DNA of 64,000 nucleotides, taken from Microvirgula aerodenitrificans DSM 15089 (lineage in GTDB: Bacteria > Pseudomonadota > Gammaproteobacteria > Burkholderiales > Aquaspirillaceae). The position numbers and the translations under genes are program-made. The notes beneath the pieces are model-generated. The model did no database searches and was not told the DNA's origin. It saw only the letters and a program-made list of their open reading frames with translations. Location of the stretch: positions 1-64,000 of the forward strand of contig NZ_JHVK01000018.1 in the NCBI RefSeq assembly GCF_000620105.1, written 5' to 3'. Below are positions 43,384 to 51,055 of this stretch, piece by piece. Within the stretch, counting starts at the first letter, position 1. Every line of letters starts with the position of its first letter.

Positions 43384-43563
43384 TCAGTGCCCAAAGCTGA
43401 ACGGCGAACGCACATAGAACGGATCAAGCGCATCGAAACGACGCTTGCCCTGTCGGCGCGGCACGCGCTTTTCCAGTCGGTCCATGGCCTTGTACGCAAA
43501 CCAGACCCACAGCGGCATCAAGAAGAAATAACCCAAAACGATATAAGCGATAACGGTCGCCAT
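43384..43563 (-). CDS. Small inner-membrane protein of unknown function
   Basis: A 59-codon ORF starts MATVIAYIVLGYFFLMPLWV with a strong AGGAGG ribosome-binding site 9 nt upstream of the ATG. Residues about 4-25 form one transmembrane helix; the rest is basic (EKRVPRRQGKRRFD) and ends DPFYVRSPFSFGH. By the positive-inside rule the C-terminus is cytosolic. It lies upstream of metN on the same strand, but the long leader suggests separate expression. I do not recognise a named family. Confidence 0.75.
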   Translation of the reverse strand: MATVIAYIVLGYFFLMPLWVWFAYKAMDRLEKRVPRRQGKRRFDALDPFYVRSPFSFGH

Positions 43564-43719
43564 GATTTCCTACCTCCTGCGGCGAATTATCTCAAAAATC
43601 AGTCGCTTACTCGTCCATGACAAGGACAAGGATTTATGTTTCCGCGACCTGGCCCGGGTAGCGCTGGCGCTCGGGCACCGCTCCGGTACCCTGCCGCCTG
43701 CCCTTGCCCGGAGAATCCG

Positions 43720-44682
43720 ATGATACTGCGCGCCGGCCTTTCCCTCGTCGCCATCCTCATGCTGTCTGCCTGTGCCGCTCCCCCGTCACCTCGTGCCACC
43801 CCGGTCGCCGATGAGGCACTCACCTTCGTGACCACGCCGGATTGCGCCCCCGGCACAGTCACTATCGGTTTTGCCGGCGACCGCATGCGGATGACGACGG
43901 CCTCGCGCCATTACACGCTGCACGAAACGCCCACGGCGCACGGCATGCTGTTTGTGGCCGAGGATGACCCGCACACCTCGTTCTGGAGCGAGGATGGCAG
44001 CGCGCTGGTCATGGTGCGCGGCAAGCATTATGCAACCTGCCGGATGGACAGGCCGAAGCCGTATCGTGCCAGTGGCAACGAACCGGGCTGGTTGCTGGAT
44101 CTGCACTTCGACGGCCCCGGTCTGCGTTTTTCGACCGCCCGGGGAGATATCCGGGTAAAGCTGCCGACACCCGAAGCGGTGCGCAGCGGCACCCGCACCC
44201 GCTATGCCGGCCATGCCGACGGCACACCGCTGATCGTGGATATCAGCGAGCAGCGCTGCCTCGACAGCATGAGCGGCATGCCGTATCCGGACACGGTACA
44301 GGTCCGCCATGGTGACCAGCGCTTTATCGGCTGCGGCGGCGATCCGGCCTCGCTGCTGCAGGGCGGGGAATGGCTGGTCGAGGATATCGCCGGTCGCGGG
44401 CTGATCGATGCCTCACATGTCACGATCGACTTCGGCGAAGACGGCCGCCTGTCCGGCCAGGCTTCCTGCAACAGCTATGTCGGCGGTTACCAGATCGGTG
44501 GCGAAACCCTGCGCATCCCGCTGGCAATGACGACCATGATGCACTGTGCCCCGGCACTGATGCAGCAGGAAGAGCACTTCCTCAGCCTGCTGCGGCAGGT
44601 TCGCTGGTTCGAGTTCGACGCCGACGGGGCGCTGATTCTGGTCACCGAAAGCCATGAGCGCCTGATTGCCCGCCGGGCGTAG
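43720..44682 (+). CDS. Lipoprotein with MliC, COG3650-like and META/HslJ domains
   Basis: The 320-residue protein has a type II signal peptide ending in the lipobox LSAC (residues about 15-18). Residues about 35-110 resemble the MliC lysozyme-inhibitor fold (GFAGDRMRMTTASRHYTLHE; FWSEDGSALVMV). Residues about 120-210 start YRASGNEPGWLLDLHFDG, like the COG3650 family. Residues about 225-320 (EWLVEDIAGRGLID, GRLSGQASCNSYVGGYQ, MTTMMHCAPALMQQEEHFL) form a META domain, as in HslJ. A cell-envelope stress or lysozyme-defence role is inferred only. It stands alone. Confidence 0.75.
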   Translation: MILRAGLSLVAILMLSACAAPPSPRATPVADEALTFVTTPDCAPGTVTIGFAGDRMRMTTASRHYTLHETPTAHGMLFVAEDDPHTSFWSEDGSALVMVRGKHYATCRMDRPKPYRASGNEPGWLLDLHFDGPGLRFSTARGDIRVKLPTPEAVRSGTRTRYAGHADGTPLIVDISEQRCLDSMSGMPYPDTVQVRHGDQRFIGCGGDPASLLQGGEWLVEDIAGRGLIDASHVTIDFGEDGRLSGQASCNSYVGGYQIGGETLRIPLAMTTMMHCAPALMQQEEHFLSLLRQVRWFEFDADGALILVTESHERLIARRA

Positions 44683-44721
44683 CACTGCATACCGTAGTGA
44701 GTTCAGATGGCAAGACGGGAA

Positions 44722-44751
44722 TTGACAGCATTTATTGATAATCATTACCAT
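44722..44751 (+). promoter_or_regulatory. Promoter with Fur box upstream of the TonB receptor
   Basis: TTGACA (44722-44727) is followed 18 nt later by TACCAT. Between and over the -10 lies TTTATTGATAATCATTACC (44731-44749), 15 of 19 matches to the Fur consensus. Iron repression of the receptor is inferred. Confidence 0.75.
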
Positions 44752-44780
44752 TCGCGTTTTTACCATACAAAAAACTGCAA

Positions 44781-46859
44781 ATGGCATCTTCCGGACCGTT
44801 CCCCGCCTTTACCCTGTCACCGCTGGCCCTGGGCCTGATGTTGCTGCCCTCCTTCGTCCACGCCGACAGCGACACTGTCCTGGAAACGGTCACCGTCAGC
44901 AGCGAACAGCCGCTGGCCGATCCGCGCCTGCCCGAGGTCACCACCGCCACCCGCACCCGCACACCGGCGCGCTACGTGCCGCAGGCGATCGATGCCGTCG
45001 CGGTCAAAAACCTCGATGCCTATGGCCAGACCGACCTCAGCCAGGCACTGACGGGAGTGCCGGGGGTCGACGCCAGTGGCGACACCCGTTTCGACAGCGT
45101 CTCGATCCGCGGCTTCAGCGCGGCCAACGATCTGTATCTGGACGGCTTTCGCGATGACATGCAGTACAGCCGCGACCTCGGCAATATCGAGCGGGTCGAG
45201 GTGCTGAAAGGCCCGGCCGCCGTGCTCTATGGCCGGGGCAGCAGTGGCGGCATCGTCAACCGGGTCAGCAAAAAGCCGCAGCCGGGTCTGCCGTCCAGCG
45301 TCTCGGCCCGGGTCGGCAGCGAAGGGTTGTGGCGCCTGCAGGCTGACCTCAATGGCAGCCTGTCCGATGACATTACCGTACGCCTGAACGCCGCGCAGGA
45401 AGAGTCCGACAGCTTCCGGGGTGACGCGTTGCACAGCCGCCGCCAGTTGTTTGCCCCGTCGCTGAACTGGCGCCTGACCCCGTCTCTCAACTGGCTGGTG
45501 CAGTACGAGTACGGGCTGTACGACCGCACGCCGGACCGCGGGATTCCCGGCATCAACGGCCGTCCGGCCGATGTGGCGCTGGATACCGTGTACGGCAATG
45601 CGGCACGCGACTACATCCGCGATGAAACACAGTCGCTGCGTTCGCGCCTCAGCTACGACCTGAACGAGCACTGGCAGTTGCGCCACCTGCTCGGCGTCAT
45701 CAGGCTGGACAGCGATTTCGACAACACCTACCAGACCGGCGTCAGCGGCAACCGGGTCACGCGTCAGCGCTGGATCCAGGATCTGAACGCCCTGAACATC
45801 ACCAGCAACTTCGAGGCCGAGGGCCAGTTCACCACTGGCCCGCTGGCCCACCAGTTGCTGGCCGGGATTGAAATCGGCAAGCAGAAGCGTGATCCGAAGC
45901 TGTACCAGAACGCCAGCCCGGTGCCGTCACTGTCGATCACCGACCCCGATACCCGATTGCAGTACAACGGGGCGATGAAAATCAACAGCGACAACCAGCA
46001 CCGGGTCGATACCCGGGCACTGTACCTGCAGGACCAGTTGAGCCTCGGCCTGTGGAAGCTGCTGGCCGGGCTGCGCTACGACCGCTTCGACATCGACAGC
46101 AGCAACCAGCTGAACGGCAAGTCGGAAAGCCGCTCCAGCCATTCGCTGAGCCCGCGCATCGGGCTGGTATGGACACCGCTGCGCGACCACTCGTTCTATG
46201 CGTCGTACAGCAAGACGTTCGCTCCGGCTGGCGGCGGCACCATCGGCATCACGCCGGGGGTGACAAGCAATGCACTCGATCCGGAGTACACACGCCAGTA
46301 TGAGACCGGGGTAAAAAGCGACTGGCTGGACGGCAAGCTGTCGAGCACGCTGTCGCTGTACTCGCTGGAGCTGTACAACCGCCGCACCACCGACCCGAAT
46401 GATCCGTCCCGGGTGGAACTGACCGGCCTGCAGCGCACGCGCGGCATGGAACTGACGCTGACCGGCCGTCTGGTCGGCGACTGGTATGCACGCGGCGGCC
46501 TTGCCCTGCAGAACCCGGAGGTCGTCCGTGCCGAGGCCAACCGCCAGGGCAAGCGCCCGGCCAATGTGTCGCGCCATAACGGCAGCCTGTTCGTCGGCTT
46601 CGCCCCCGAGAACGGCTGGTATGCCGAAACCGGCGTAACCGCCGTCGGCCAGCGCTACGCCGACACCGCCAACAGCGTGCTGCTGCCCGGCTATGGCCGC
46701 TGGGATGCGCGCGCCGGCTATCGCACCAGAAGCTGGGATGTGGAAGCCGCCGTCACCAACCTGACCGACCACCGCTATTACGCCAGCGCCACCAGCGCCG
46801 CACAGATCCAGCCCGGCGCCCCGCGCGCGTTTCTGCTGAGCAGCAACTATCGGTTCTAG
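44781..46859 (+). CDS. TonB-dependent siderophore receptor
   Basis: The 692-residue outer-membrane receptor has a Sec signal peptide (cleavage near VHA-DS, about residue 28), a TonB-box-like ETVTVSSEQ, a plug domain (about 60-170: LSQALTGVPGVDASGDTRFD, SIRGFSAANDLYLDGFRDD, IERVEVLKGPAAVLYGRGSS) and a beta-barrel ending in the terminal Phe (LLSSNYRF). The siderophore is not identifiable; ferrichrome/catecholate-type receptors are similar. No obvious Shine-Dalgarno sequence precedes the ATG. A Fur box lies upstream. Confidence 0.92.
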   Translation: MASSGPFPAFTLSPLALGLMLLPSFVHADSDTVLETVTVSSEQPLADPRLPEVTTATRTRTPARYVPQAIDAVAVKNLDAYGQTDLSQALTGVPGVDASGDTRFDSVSIRGFSAANDLYLDGFRDDMQYSRDLGNIERVEVLKGPAAVLYGRGSSGGIVNRVSKKPQPGLPSSVSARVGSEGLWRLQADLNGSLSDDITVRLNAAQEESDSFRGDALHSRRQLFAPSLNWRLTPSLNWLVQYEYGLYDRTPDRGIPGINGRPADVALDTVYGNAARDYIRDETQSLRSRLSYDLNEHWQLRHLLGVIRLDSDFDNTYQTGVSGNRVTRQRWIQDLNALNITSNFEAEGQFTTGPLAHQLLAGIEIGKQKRDPKLYQNASPVPSLSITDPDTRLQYNGAMKINSDNQHRVDTRALYLQDQLSLGLWKLLAGLRYDRFDIDSSNQLNGKSESRSSHSLSPRIGLVWTPLRDHSFYASYSKTFAPAGGGTIGITPGVTSNALDPEYTRQYETGVKSDWLDGKLSSTLSLYSLELYNRRTTDPNDPSRVELTGLQRTRGMELTLTGRLVGDWYARGGLALQNPEVVRAEANRQGKRPANVSRHNGSLFVGFAPENGWYAETGVTAVGQRYADTANSVLLPGYGRWDARAGYRTRSWDVEAAVTNLTDHRYYASATSAAQIQPGAPRAFLLSSNYRF

Positions 46860-47176
46860 TTTCTCTCTGCCAGTCGTTCAAATGCCCTCCTGCGCAAGCA
46901 GGAGGGCACATTCGCGCGTTGTCAGGATTTATCGCGAGCAGGCATTGAACCTGATAGCATTCCGGCCCCGACGGGCAATACTTTTGCGCCGGCCGCATAC
47001 CCATCCATGGCGGCATCCCGCCTTGAAGAATACAGGCTCGCCGAAAACTTGAGCAGATCATGCCTGATGCTGCAAGGACTTGTCCGGCAGGCGGAAGGGA
47101 TTGACCCCTTTCTCTTGCTTGCGGGCCCATACTGATGATTGACCTGCCTTCCCTGTCTCCATTCATTTCATGAAAA
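46860..47176. other. Intergenic gap after the TonB receptor
   Basis: It starts with a perfect 11-bp hairpin TGCCCTCCTGC/GCAGGAGGGCA (46883-46908), likely the receptor terminator although no T-run follows. A 42-codon ORF (47007-47135, plus) without a ribosome-binding site is not accepted as a gene. Confidence 0.45.
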
Positions 47177-47782
47177 ATGACCATTCCTGAAAAAATTGCC
47201 GTCCTTGTGCTCGGTTGCCTGGTTGCCGGTACCACCTGGGCTCTGTCGCCTGGCCAACCGGTAAGCCCGAAGCAATTTTTCCCCAGCCGCATATTGCCGG
47301 TATACGCACCGGACTCTGAGGGGTGGATCGTGACAGGCGTGGCAAGCAATGGCCTTTCTTTCGGAAAAAGAGGGGCTGAAAGTACGGAGACCTATGGGGC
47401 ACAAGCATTTGTATTTGAAATGCCTCCGACCCCCGACAGCGGCAGCTTCGTTGACTTCGTCAAAAAGCGCATTGCCTCAATGAATCCTCCGCCACGGTTT
47501 GTTGAAACGGCTTCTGACTACCAATATGACGAAGATCGCACTTGTCCATGCGTCAATGTTCATATCACTTTTGATGACACGGCAGCCCTTACGCCAACAG
47601 GCAGGCAAGCGCTCAAATTGCAGGTGACGTCCCGCTATTGCCGCCACCCGGTGCAGAAAAATCTGGGCTTCGGTGTTGCCTATTCCCACCGCGGAAAGAC
47701 CACCGACGAGAGCATGGAAGGTGCGGCAAGAAGCTTCATAGAAGCCATCAGTGCGCCGCAGCTGGGTAGCAATTCACCTTGA
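47177..47782 (+). CDS. Exported protein of unknown function
   Basis: The 201-residue protein has an N-terminal signal peptide (MTIPEKIAVLVLGCLVAGTT, cleavage near WALS). The mature part has a Cys pair CPCVNVHITFDD and a Cys near residue 155 (RYCRHPVQ), possibly disulfide-bonded. GWIVTGVASNGLSFGKRG and FVDFVKKRIASM have no family I recognise. Base composition is somewhat lower in GC than its neighbours, and it lies next to accessory DNA. Confidence 0.6.
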   Translation: MTIPEKIAVLVLGCLVAGTTWALSPGQPVSPKQFFPSRILPVYAPDSEGWIVTGVASNGLSFGKRGAESTETYGAQAFVFEMPPTPDSGSFVDFVKKRIASMNPPPRFVETASDYQYDEDRTCPCVNVHITFDDTAALTPTGRQALKLQVTSRYCRHPVQKNLGFGVAYSHRGKTTDESMEGAARSFIEAISAPQLGSNSP

Positions 47783-47924
47783 GCCCACGCCTTGCCCTGC
47801 CTGGCGACCACTTCGTTCAGGCGAGCATCATGCTGATTGACTGAAGTGTGCAGGAACCGACCGCTCATGGCTTGTCCTTGCTGTTAGCAGAATCCTGCAA
47901 ACAAGAGTGGGATGACACCCCGCA

Positions 47925-48314
47925 TCAAGCGACTATTGAAAATACACAATGGACTGCCCCGGCTCCAGTAGGCATTCCTGCCCTATGATTGGACTGCCCC
48001 GGCTCAAGGAACGTCACGGCCCCGGCGCATTCGCCGCCGATGTGGTCCAGCAGCGCAAAGTCGTTCTGGCCAGACACCTGAAACTGCTGCGCAATCAGGC
48101 GGCGCATCTGCCCTTCGGGTAGAAGACCGGCAAAGAAGGGACGCGTTTTGCGATCATCGAACGGTTCCGCTTGCAGGGGCAGCGAGGCTGACAAGGCAAC
48201 GGTGTCTTTGTGTGACAGCCAATCGGGTGCGTAGCAAAAGCGTAGCCGCCCATCGACCAGTGCCAACGTGCCGACACGATCGGCGAAAAGCCAGACTTCC
48301 AGCTCATGCGCCAT
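47925..48314 (-). pseudogene. Truncated HipA (N-terminal subdomain only)
   Basis: About 129 residues. MAHELEVWLFADRVGTLALV, YAPDWLSHKDTVALSASLPL, FFAGLLPEGQMRRLI and FALLDHIGGECAGAVTFLEP align with the first ~107 residues of HipA, the toxin kinase. Normal HipA is about 430 residues; the kinase domain with its catalytic loop is absent. After the conserved part the frame runs through a duplicated 16-bp sequence and stops. It overlaps hipB by 11 bp. Its extent equals the HipS part of HipBST systems, but no HipT follows. Confidence 0.75.
47950..48005. repeat. 16-bp direct repeat at the hipA breakpoint
   Basis: TGGACTGCCCCGGCTC occurs at 47950-47965 and 47990-48005, 40 bp apart, just where HipA similarity ends. 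This suggests a duplication or deletion junction. Confidence 0.7.
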
Positions 48315-48564
48315 GGTTGCCACCCTCGCGGTGATCGTTGTCCATGGCTGATGGCAACCCGCTCAAATGGATCTCTCCCCCCAGGGCATCAATGACCCGC
48401 AGTACGTTCTCTAGTCGTAAGGTGGGTTTGCCTGCTTCAAGATCGACAATGAAGCGCACCCCCACCCCGGCCGCCAGAGCCAACCGGGGCTGGGTCAGCC
48501 CGAGCTGCTTGCGGGCGGCACGTAGTGCATCGCCGAGTTGTTGAGGTGATCGAATGGATGTCAT
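48304..48564 (-). CDS. hipB: HipB-type HTH antitoxin/regulator
   Basis: The 86-residue Xre-family protein has the helix-turn-helix LGDALRAARKQLGLTQPRLA, LAAGVGVRFIVDLEAGKPTL, then LENVLRVIDALGGEIHLSGL, the usual HipB layout. It should bind the two identical palindromes upstream and repress the locus. The partner HipA is truncated. Confidence 0.88.
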   Translation of the reverse strand: MTSIRSPQQLGDALRAARKQLGLTQPRLALAAGVGVRFIVDLEAGKPTLRLENVLRVIDALGGEIHLSGLPSAMDNDHREGGNHGA

Positions 48565-48575
48565 GGCTTGCTCAG

Positions 48576-48591
48576 TTTCCCGATCGGGAAA
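48576..48591. promoter_or_regulatory. HipB operator 1
   Basis: TTTCCCGATCGGGAAA is a perfect 16-bp palindrome 12-27 bp upstream of hipB. An identical copy lies 50 bp away, about five helical turns, so dimers would sit on the same DNA face. Confidence 0.75.
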
Positions 48592-48623
48592 TTTCAGTGT
48601 GATTAGGGCATGGCCCGGTCATT

Positions 48624-48643
48624 TATTTCCCGATCGGGAAATA
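48624..48643. promoter_or_regulatory. HipB operator 2
   Basis: TATTTCCCGATCGGGAAATA is a perfect 20-bp palindrome that includes the same 16-bp core as operator 1. Confidence 0.75.
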
Positions 48644-48654
48644 AAAGGCAGATC

Positions 48655-48852
48655 TCAATTCCAGATTGACACCCATCCACACCCACTGTGGCGCGATTCG
48701 CCCGTCGCATGCCCGAACTGCGCCACTACATCCGCTTTGCGGAGAACAACGGCAGCAATCACGGCAAAAACTGCAGCGAATAGTTCGGCACAACATGCCG
48801 CCTGGCGCAGCGCTAAGGCAATCTGCTCTTCCGTGAACTTCGATTTTTTCAT
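48655..48852 (-). pseudogene. IS3-family transposase orfA fragment
   Basis: The first 18 codons, MKKSKFTEEQIALALRQA, are the characteristic start of IS3-group (IS407-like) OrfA transposases. Similarity then ends and the frame continues as unrelated sequence. The rest of orfA and all of orfB are missing. The fragment lies between hipB and the island's left attachment site and points to past rearrangement. Confidence 0.65.
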
Positions 48853-48975
48853 GACAAATCTCCTGCCCCGATGGGCTCAAATTTGCCAGAAATCTCTACT
48901 TCTCTCCGCTACGGTTTTTCGGGAGGAGATCAGGCGGAGCTGCACCTTGCACGAGGACCAGCACGATCAGGCAAG

Positions 48976-49006
48976 AAAAAACCCCAACCAAGGGTGGCTG
49001 GGGTTT
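48976..49006 (-). terminator. Displaced original tmRNA terminator
   Basis: Read on the minus strand, AACCCCAGCC...TTGGTTGGGGTTTTTT follows a CCACCA-like ssrA end in attL. It is the expected terminator of the uninterrupted ssrA gene, now 10 kb from it. Confidence 0.65.
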
Positions 49007-49008
49007 CA

Positions 49009-49027
49009 GAATTGGTGGGACGGCGGC
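49009..49027. other. attL of the ssrA island
   Basis: AGAATTGGTGG followed by G and ACGGCGG repeats the 3' end of the tmRNA gene (59335-59354, where AG precedes ACGGCGG). The 11-bp identical block is the probable crossover region or its remnant. Confidence 0.8.
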
Positions 49028-49403
49028 AATCACAAAACGCCTCAAAAATGCCGCCAATGCTAGGTTTCAATGATGCCTAATTTGCCAAGTACCAACAAAA
49101 ATACCAACACATTCACTTCCTTGCCCAGCCTTGAGGCCATCCGTCACGCCTTCGACGGGCCGGCATAGAGCCGCTTTCTCAGGTGCCAGGTTTGTCAGCC
49201 GGCTATTCGCGCGGGCGCTGGTCGCTAGCCGGTTGTTATCAAATGTTATGGTCCGGAGTCTTGCTGTACGCGCGCGTACTGGTCGCGTAACCCCGGTGTA
49301 CGGGGATTCCCTGCGTACCTGATGCGTACCGGCTACTTGGCCGGCACTGTGTGGTTGCCTCACTTCAAGTCAGCCTGCCCCGCTCAATGACTGCGGAAAT
49401 TCG
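49028..49403. other. Left end of the island with integrase arm sites
   Basis: About 375 bp without a convincing gene. Two direct copies of TACCAACA (49090-49097 and 49102-49109) match inverted copies at the other end (59162-59183), consistent with arm-type integrase sites. The rest is GC-rich with short inverted repeats such as GTACGCGCGCGTAC. Confidence 0.5.
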
Positions 49404-49775
49404 GTGCCTCAGTTCGGGGCGGTAGTAACCCGTGCTCGCCCAAGCCCCTCGCTTGGGTCCAGCAACTTGCACGGGGCGCTCGTGGGCACACTGGCAACAA
49501 AAGCCAGTTTTGGCTTTTGCAATGCGTGCAGGATGCCGGGTCTACAGCTTGGCTGCCAGCCCCCTGCTTGCCGACGGGCGAAACCGGGAAATCCCGGTAT
49601 GGCCGTGCCGTGCGACCAAGCCCGAAGGGCACACGTCCTTTTAGGGACTCAAATAATCCTGCGCCCCCTCCTCTCACGGCCCATTCATGGGGTTGATTTT
49701 GAAAACAGCCATTCGGACAGGTGCGAGCGTGTTCACCGGCCGGCAGACGGCCCGCCAGCTTTAACACCGCTTTAA
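49404..49775 (+). CDS. Possible Ash-like satellite ORF
   Basis: A 123-codon ORF, the only plus-strand one proposed in the island. The stretch SSNLHGALVGTLATKASFGF, NACRMPGLQLGCQPPACRRA and GNPGMAVPCDQARRAHVLLG resembles Ash-family proteins of P4-like elements as I recall them, an ill-defined family whose ORFs overlap structured RNA. The DNA has strong stem-loops (AAAAGCCA/TGGCTTTT near 49500; ACCGGG/CCCGGT near 49585), so an RNA rather than a protein may be the conserved product. No clear ribosome-binding site. Confidence 0.35.
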   Translation: MPQFGAVVTRARPSPSLGSSNLHGALVGTLATKASFGFCNACRMPGLQLGCQPPACRRAKPGNPGMAVPCDQARRAHVLLGTQIILRPLLSRPIHGVDFENSHSDRCERVHRPADGPPALTPL

Positions 49776-49966
49776 CATCCGACTAAGCGTGAATGCGGCG
49801 CAAACCCGCGCCAGTCAAGGAAACAGGACAGGAATGGCCCTTTAACAAAATCGCCACGGGGAGAAATTTTCCGCACGTGAGGGAACGGGCGGTCTATGGC
49901 CTGATCCCGGCCAGACTTTCGACCGCCCCCCGCCCCCATACAGGGCAGCCGGAATCGGTCAGCAGG

Positions 49967-50341
49967 TCATTGCCGCACCATGCCGAACGCTTGGGAGAAT
50001 CCTTCCAGCGCAAGTCTCTGCCGCTCGTCTGCGCCATCAGCCCACAGTTTGGCGGCGGCCATGTCGTGCTCCATCGTGCGGGCGCTGTAGTAGGCGGTGA
50101 CGGTCATTTCGATGTGGCCGTCTGCTATGGCGTTCCAGACCTCTTGCCGATCCCGCACGGCAATCAGTTGCCCATCCTTCGCCATGCCGCGCAGGGTACG
50201 GGCGATGGACTGAACGCTTCCGCCGATCTCTTCGGCTATGGTGGTTGCGGTGTAAGGTGGTATCCCGTATTCCAGCCGGTCGCGTTCGGTTTGCACTTCC
50301 AGCATTTTCAGGATTGCGCGCTTTCTGGCGGTGTCCCTCAT
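49967..50341 (-). CDS. Winged-helix-like island protein
   Basis: The 124-residue protein has a probable HTH (ATTIAEEIGGSVQSIARTLR, GMAKDGQLIAV), followed by a helical C-terminus. It is the last minus-strand gene of the island's replication side. No named family is recognised; a DNA-binding role is inferred from the HTH. Confidence 0.65.
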   Translation of the reverse strand: MRDTARKRAILKMLEVQTERDRLEYGIPPYTATTIAEEIGGSVQSIARTLRGMAKDGQLIAVRDRQEVWNAIADGHIEMTVTAYYSARTMEHDMAAAKLWADGADERQRLALEGFSQAFGMVRQ

Positions 50342-50362
50342 GTCTGTTTCCTTAATGTATCG

Positions 50363-50635
50363 CTACGCCGCGATACGGTATTGATCGTTCGTCCGGGCAG
50401 GCTGATGGCACTTCACCACGCGGCTACCCCGGTCAGTCGGTCGCTCCACCAGTTCGGCGATCACCAGCCCCTTGCGATGCAAACGGACCATCGCCGCTGA
50501 CAGCTCGGGCAGCTCGCGGAATCCGTCCAGGTGCGTTTGTATCTGGCTCAGGGTCAGCTCCCGGCCGGCGTCGGACAGTAGCGCCACAATCTCCCCGGCC
50601 AGCCCTCACGGCACCCTCGCCCCGGCCTTGGTCAT
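50363..50635 (-). pseudogene. Small island gene with in-frame TGA at codon 10
   Basis: Starting at ATG 50635 (ATGA overlap with the preceding ORF) the frame reads MTKAGARVP, a TGA stop at 50608-50606, then GLAGEIVALLSDAGRELTLS in the same frame to a stop at 50363. The C-terminal 74 codons look like a winged-helix protein (SQIQTHLDGFRELPELSAAM). Either a nonsense mutation has broken the gene or translation restarts at GTG 50587. Confidence 0.55.
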
Positions 50636-50757
50636 GCAGCCTCCGATTCCGGCAGCGCTGCCACACAGCCGGCGAACTGGCAGACAGCGGCGCCTTCCTC
50701 GAACAGCTCGCGGTCGGCTTCGTCCAGCGTGGCGAGGGCGATTGATTCTTTTGTCAT
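50632..50757 (-). CDS. 41-residue island ORF
   Basis: MTKESIALATLDEADRELFE is followed by EGAAVCQFAGCVAALPESEA and a stop that overlaps the next ATG by 4 bp. Coupling and acidic composition support a real small gene. No family is recognised. It begins just downstream of the iteron array. Confidence 0.5.
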   Translation of the reverse strand: MTKESIALATLDEADRELFEEGAAVCQFAGCVAALPESEAA

Positions 50758-50807
50758 TGCTTGCAGCCTCGCATATGACGGCTTTTCTCTATATGTGCAC
50801 AAAACGT

Positions 50808-51032
50808 GGTGAAACAGGTGAAACGGTGAAACACGCCACGCAAACCCGCCACTGTGGCCGATCTAGCTGTTTCACCTCCGTTTCATGGGGAGGGGATTCC
50901 AGGTGAAACAAGCCCAAAATCCCCGCCGTTGTTTCACCGGATAACCAGCAGGTGCAACAACGGTGAAACAGCCAAAACCAACCACAGATAAGGCTTTCGG
51001 ATAGGTTGTTTCACCGTTTCACCTGTTTCACC
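50808..51032. other. Iteron array, putative replication origin of the island
   Basis: Ten perfect copies of GGTGAAAC or its complement, plus two degenerate ones, occur in 225 bp. Three direct copies at 50808, 50817 and 50825 mirror three inverted copies at 51008, 51016 and 51025, with the same 8/9-bp spacing and exactly 200 bp apart. Inner copies are at 50869(-), 50902(+), 50931(-) and 50962(+). P4 ori has GGTGAACA-type iterons bound by its primase-helicase. The array follows the helicase gene, so an origin is the best reading. Confidence 0.8.
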
Positions 51033-51055
51033 GATTTTTCTCGTGCGTGTGGCGT

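Noticed and set aside
43387-43620. 77-codon plus-strand frame
   Set aside because: The minus-strand 59-codon gene here has a consensus ribosome-binding site and a membrane helix; this frame has neither.
47007-47135. 42-codon plus-strand ORF starting MAASRLEEYRLAENLS
   Set aside because: No ribosome-binding site and no recognised similarity; kept only as a possibility in the gap entry.
47680-47868. 62-codon minus-strand ORF downstream of truncated hipA
   Set aside because: Overlaps the exported-protein gene, no ribosome-binding site, and does not look like the missing part of HipA.
49384-49767. 127-codon minus-strand frame at the island's left end
   Set aside because: Low-complexity composition; the plus-strand Ash-like frame or an RNA explains the region better.
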